Of a stretch of 8,155 nt of DNA, positions 6,000-8,155 are shown piece by piece (within the stretch, counting starts at the first letter, position 1; each line of letters starts with the position of its first letter). The notes under the pieces are model-generated. The model ran no database searches. It saw nothing but the letters and a program-made list of their open reading frames with translations, and was not told the DNA's origin. The translations under genes were made by a program, and so were the position numbers. The DNA is from Chloroflexia bacterium. Its GTDB lineage: Bacteria > Chloroflexota > Chloroflexia > QHBQ01 > JADMIH01. The stretch covers positions 1 to 8,155 of the forward strand of contig JAICKM010000291.1 of NCBI GenBank assembly GCA_025927935.1. The letters run 5' to 3'.

Positions 6000-7502
6000 A
6001 TGGGCCAACCGCGGATCGCGGTCGTCGGGGCGGGCGTAGGCGGGTTGGCGACGGCCGCCCGCCTGGCCGCCGCGGGCTACGGCGTCATCGTTTGCGAACG
6101 GGACGCCCAGCCCGGCGGCAAGATGAACCGCGTCGAGGCGGGCGGCTTCCGCTTCGACACCGGCCCCTCGTTGATCACCATGCCGGGCGTGCTGGCCGAG
6201 ACGTTCCGCGCCGTGGGCCGCCGCCTGGGTGATTACCTTCACCTGCGGCAACTCGATCCGATCTGCCGCTACTTCTACCCCGACGGCGTGCGCCTCGACA
6301 CGAGCAGCAATCTGGCCGCCATGAGCGCGGCTATCGGGCGCCTGGCGCCGGGCGATGTCGGCGGCTACCTCGACTTCCTGGCCCACAGCCGCCGGCTCTA
6401 CGAGCGGGCGGCGCTGCCCTTCCTCTACGGCGAGCGGCCCAGTCCGCGCGATCTGCTGGCCCGCCGCGGACTCGACGTGCTGCGTATCGACGCCCTGTCC
6501 ACGATGGATGGCGTGGTGCGCCGCTACTTCCGCGATCCGCACCTGGTCCAGCTTTTCGACCGTTATGCCACCTACAACGGCTCCTCGCCCTACCGGGCGC
6601 CGGGCACGCTCTGCCTGATCCCCTATGTCGAACTGGTGGGCGGGGGCTGGTATATCGAGGGCGGACTCTACCGGCTGGTGGAGAGCCTGGTCGCCGTCTG
6701 CCGCGAACTCGGCGTTGACCTGCGCTTGGGCACGCCGGTGGAGGAAGTGGTGATCGCTGGAACTGGGCGCAGCGCAAGGGCGACCGGCGTGCGGCTGGCC
6801 GGCGGGGCCACGGTGGCCGCGGATGCGGTCGTGGTCAACGCCGATCCGCTCTACGCGCGGGATGCGCTATTCGCCCCGCGCTACCGGGCAGCGGTGGGCG
6901 AGCGCCCCGTTTCTCCCGGCGACGATCTGTCCTGCTCCGGGTTTGTGCTGTTGCTCGGCACGTCGCGGCGCTGGCCGCAACTGGCCCATCACAACATCTT
7001 CTTCAGCGCCGACTACCCGGCGGAGTTCCGCGCCATCTTCGACGAACGCCGCCCCGCGCCCGACCCCACGATCTATATCAGCTACACCAGCGCCAGCGAC
7101 GCGAGCCAGGCCCCGCCGGGCCACGGCAACCTGTTCGTGCTGGTCAACGCTCCGCCCGTGGCCGACCCCGCGCGTTGGGCCGCATGGGTGGGGCCATACA
7201 CCGAGCGCATCCTTGATCGCCTGGAGGCAGCCGGACTACCGGGGCTACGCGAGTCCATCGTCTACCGGCAGGTGATTACGCCCGCCGATTTCGCCGCCCG
7301 CTTTAATGCCTACGGCGGCGCCCTCTACGGCTATGCGTCGCACAGCAAAGGAGCGGCTTTCGCCCGGCCCGCCAACCGCGCGCCCGGCGTGCGCGGCCTC
7401 TATTTTGCCGGCGGCAGCGCGCATCCGGGCGGAGGTGTGCCGCTGGTTTTGCTGGGCGCGCGCCTGGTGGCCCGCTTGGTGCAGGAGGATACGTGTGGCT
7501 GA
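6000..7502 (+). CDS. CrtI/CrtN-family carotenoid desaturase or oxidase
   Basis: A 500-residue FAD-dependent enzyme of carotenoid synthesis, expected at the cytoplasmic membrane where its lipid substrate sits. Seen: the dinucleotide-binding motif G10-A-G-V-G-G15, with Glu33 at the end of the second strand to hold the ribose. The Q-P-G-G-K and F-D-T-G-P-S blocks of phytoene desaturases follow (about 38-57). A central N-G-S-S-P-Y-R-A-P segment and the C-terminal family signature F-A-G-G-S-A-H-P-G-G-G-V-P (469-481) complete the FAD site. Full length for the family. The sequence alone does not separate phytoene desaturase from diapophytoene desaturase or a CrtP-type carotenoid oxidase, so I give no symbol. 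It starts 3 bases after the sortase stop with no clear ribosome binding site, suggesting translational coupling. It overlaps the acyltransferase gene by 8 bases. Confidence 0.92.
   Translation: MGQPRIAVVGAGVGGLATAARLAAAGYGVIVCERDAQPGGKMNRVEAGGFRFDTGPSLITMPGVLAETFRAVGRRLGDYLHLRQLDPICRYFYPDGVRLDTSSNLAAMSAAIGRLAPGDVGGYLDFLAHSRRLYERAALPFLYGERPSPRDLLARRGLDVLRIDALSTMDGVVRRYFRDPHLVQLFDRYATYNGSSPYRAPGTLCLIPYVELVGGGWYIEGGLYRLVESLVAVCRELGVDLRLGTPVEEVVIAGTGRSARATGVRLAGGATVAADAVVVNADPLYARDALFAPRYRAAVGERPVSPGDDLSCSGFVLLLGTSRRWPQLAHHNIFFSADYPAEFRAIFDERRPAPDPTIYISYTSASDASQAPPGHGNLFVLVNAPPVADPARWAAWVGPYTERILDRLEAAGLPGLRESIVYRQVITPADFAARFNAYGGALYGYASHSKGAAFARPANRAPGVRGLYFAGGSAHPGGGVPLVLLGARLVARLVQEDTCG
7483..7488 (+). 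promoter_or_regulatory. Ribosome binding site setting the acyltransferase GTG start
   Basis: AGGAGG lies 6 bases before GTG at 7495. Another GTG at 7493 is in a frame that stops after five codons. This site selects the 7495 frame, which stays open to the end of the window. Confidence 0.85.
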
Positions 7503-8155
7503 CTCGTTGATCAAAGCCGACAAGAACCCGCTGGCCTTGCAACTCGTGACCCGCTTGCTGATCGACCGGTCCTTGCGTAGCCACTTTCACGTCGTCTGGC
7601 TCCATCTCGACCAGGAAGCGCTGGCCTTGCGGCGAACCCCGCCCGCGTGCCGCTCCCCGGTCATCTTCACCAGCACCCATCCCTCCTGGTGGGACGGCTA
7701 CCTGACCTGGTCCGTGAACCGCGTTCTGGGCAACCGCGACGGCTACCTGATGATGGATACGCTCTCGCTGCGCCACTACCGCTTCTTCACCTGGGTGGGC
7801 GCTTTCGGCATCGACCGGGCTAACCCGCGCGCCGCCTTGGAGAGCATCGAGTACAGCGCCAATCTGCTCAAAGAGGCGCCTAACCGGGCCATCTGGATCT
7901 TCCCGCAGGGCACCATCACGCCGCCCGACCGTCGCCCGCTGGGCCTCTACCCCGGCGTGGCCCATATCGCCCGCCGCCTGCCGGTCTGCGAGATCGTGCC
8001 GGTGGTGTGGCGCCTGGCCTATCGCTACGAGCAGCGGGCCGAGATCTTCATCCGCGTGGGTGCACCTTTGCACCTCGCGGAAACCGAGCGGCACACCACC
8101 CGCGAGATCACGCGCTGGATCGACGACGCGCTGACGGCGGAGGACGACCGCTTGC
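7495..8155 (+). CDS. PlsC-like acyltransferase, partial (3' end outside the window)
   Basis: The first 220 residues of a 1-acylglycerol-phosphate acyltransferase-like protein, open at the window end. It is predicted to transfer a fatty acyl group from acyl-CoA or acyl-ACP to a hydroxyl acceptor at the membrane. Motif I, H62-P-S-W-W-D67, is the H-x4-D catalytic pair. G105-I-D-R108 is motif II, F136-P-Q-G-T140 is motif III (Gln where Glu is more usual), and V-P-V-V (168-171) matches motif IV. No long hydrophobic helix is evident near the N terminus. The start is GTG at 7495, with AGGAGG upstream, overlapping the desaturase end by 8 bases. Next to a carotenoid desaturase, acylation of a glycosylated carotenoid is a plausible role, as in staphyloxanthin-type pathways. 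Ordinary phospholipid acylation cannot be excluded. A glycosyltransferase downstream would favour the carotenoid role, but it is out of view. Confidence 0.9.
   Translation, partial: MADSLIKADKNPLALQLVTRLLIDRSLRSHFHVVWLHLDQEALALRRTPPACRSPVIFTSTHPSWWDGYLTWSVNRVLGNRDGYLMMDTLSLRHYRFFTWVGAFGIDRANPRAALESIEYSANLLKEAPNRAIWIFPQGTITPPDRRPLGLYPGVAHIARRLPVCEIVPVVWRLAYRYEQRAEIFIRVGAPLHLAETERHTTREITRWIDDALTAEDDRL

Noticed and set aside
4620..6542. 640-codon open frame on the minus strand opposite the sortase and desaturase genes
   Set aside because: It is an antisense shadow of GC-rich codons, with low-complexity Ala/Gly/Arg/His composition and no recognisable motif, while both plus-strand genes have clear family motifs.
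7303..8094. 263-codon minus-strand frame opposite the desaturase end and acyltransferase
   Set aside because: It lies entirely over two well-supported plus-strand genes and shows no recognisable domain.

Overview
The window reads as a high-GC bacterial chromosome segment. My best guess for the source is a member of the Chloroflexota. The main reason is the N-terminal module of the sortase-like protein (around its W-T-R-T-D and R-S-W-I-W-G-P blocks), a module I associate with secreted Chloroflexota proteins. The carotenoid genes and the lipoprotein-type cytochrome c fit but do not prove it. The taxonomic call is inference from memory, not a database result. I see no insertion sequence, phage gene, CRISPR array or integrase.

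Left half (1-3217), all on the minus strand. In transcription order (right to left) it holds a DHA1-type MFS exporter (1928-3217), a strong intrinsic terminator (1865-1897), a second MFS permease of the LacY/HcaT-like type (573-1835), tRNA-Ser(UGA) (478-560), a terminator (418-460), and a small monohaem cytochrome c lipoprotein (31-402). The tRNA has its own consensus-like promoter, and the -10 box of that promoter contains the stop codon of the second MFS gene.

Middle (3218-3582), a divergent 365-base intergenic region. It carries a TATAAT promoter for the exporter and a perfect 16-bp inverted repeat of unknown role. Beyond it is a plus-strand MOSC-domain protein gene (3583-4371), with a terminator-like hairpin inside its coding sequence.

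Right half (4430-8155), a tightly packed plus-strand operon. A promoter (TTGCTG-18-TATAAT) drives a secreted sortase-family protein (4524-5996), a CrtI/CrtN-family carotenoid desaturase or oxidase (6000-7502), and a PlsC-like acyltransferase that runs off the window end (7495 onward). The genes are separated by 3 bases and then overlap by 8. The desaturase plus acyltransferase pair suggests synthesis of an acylated membrane carotenoid, possibly a glycosyl ester. The sortase as first gene of this operon is the least expected feature of the window.

I found no clearly new multi-gene system. The best candidates for follow-up are the sortase-carotenoid linkage, the unexplained inverted repeat at 3448-3496, and the terminator placed just before the second MFS gene.
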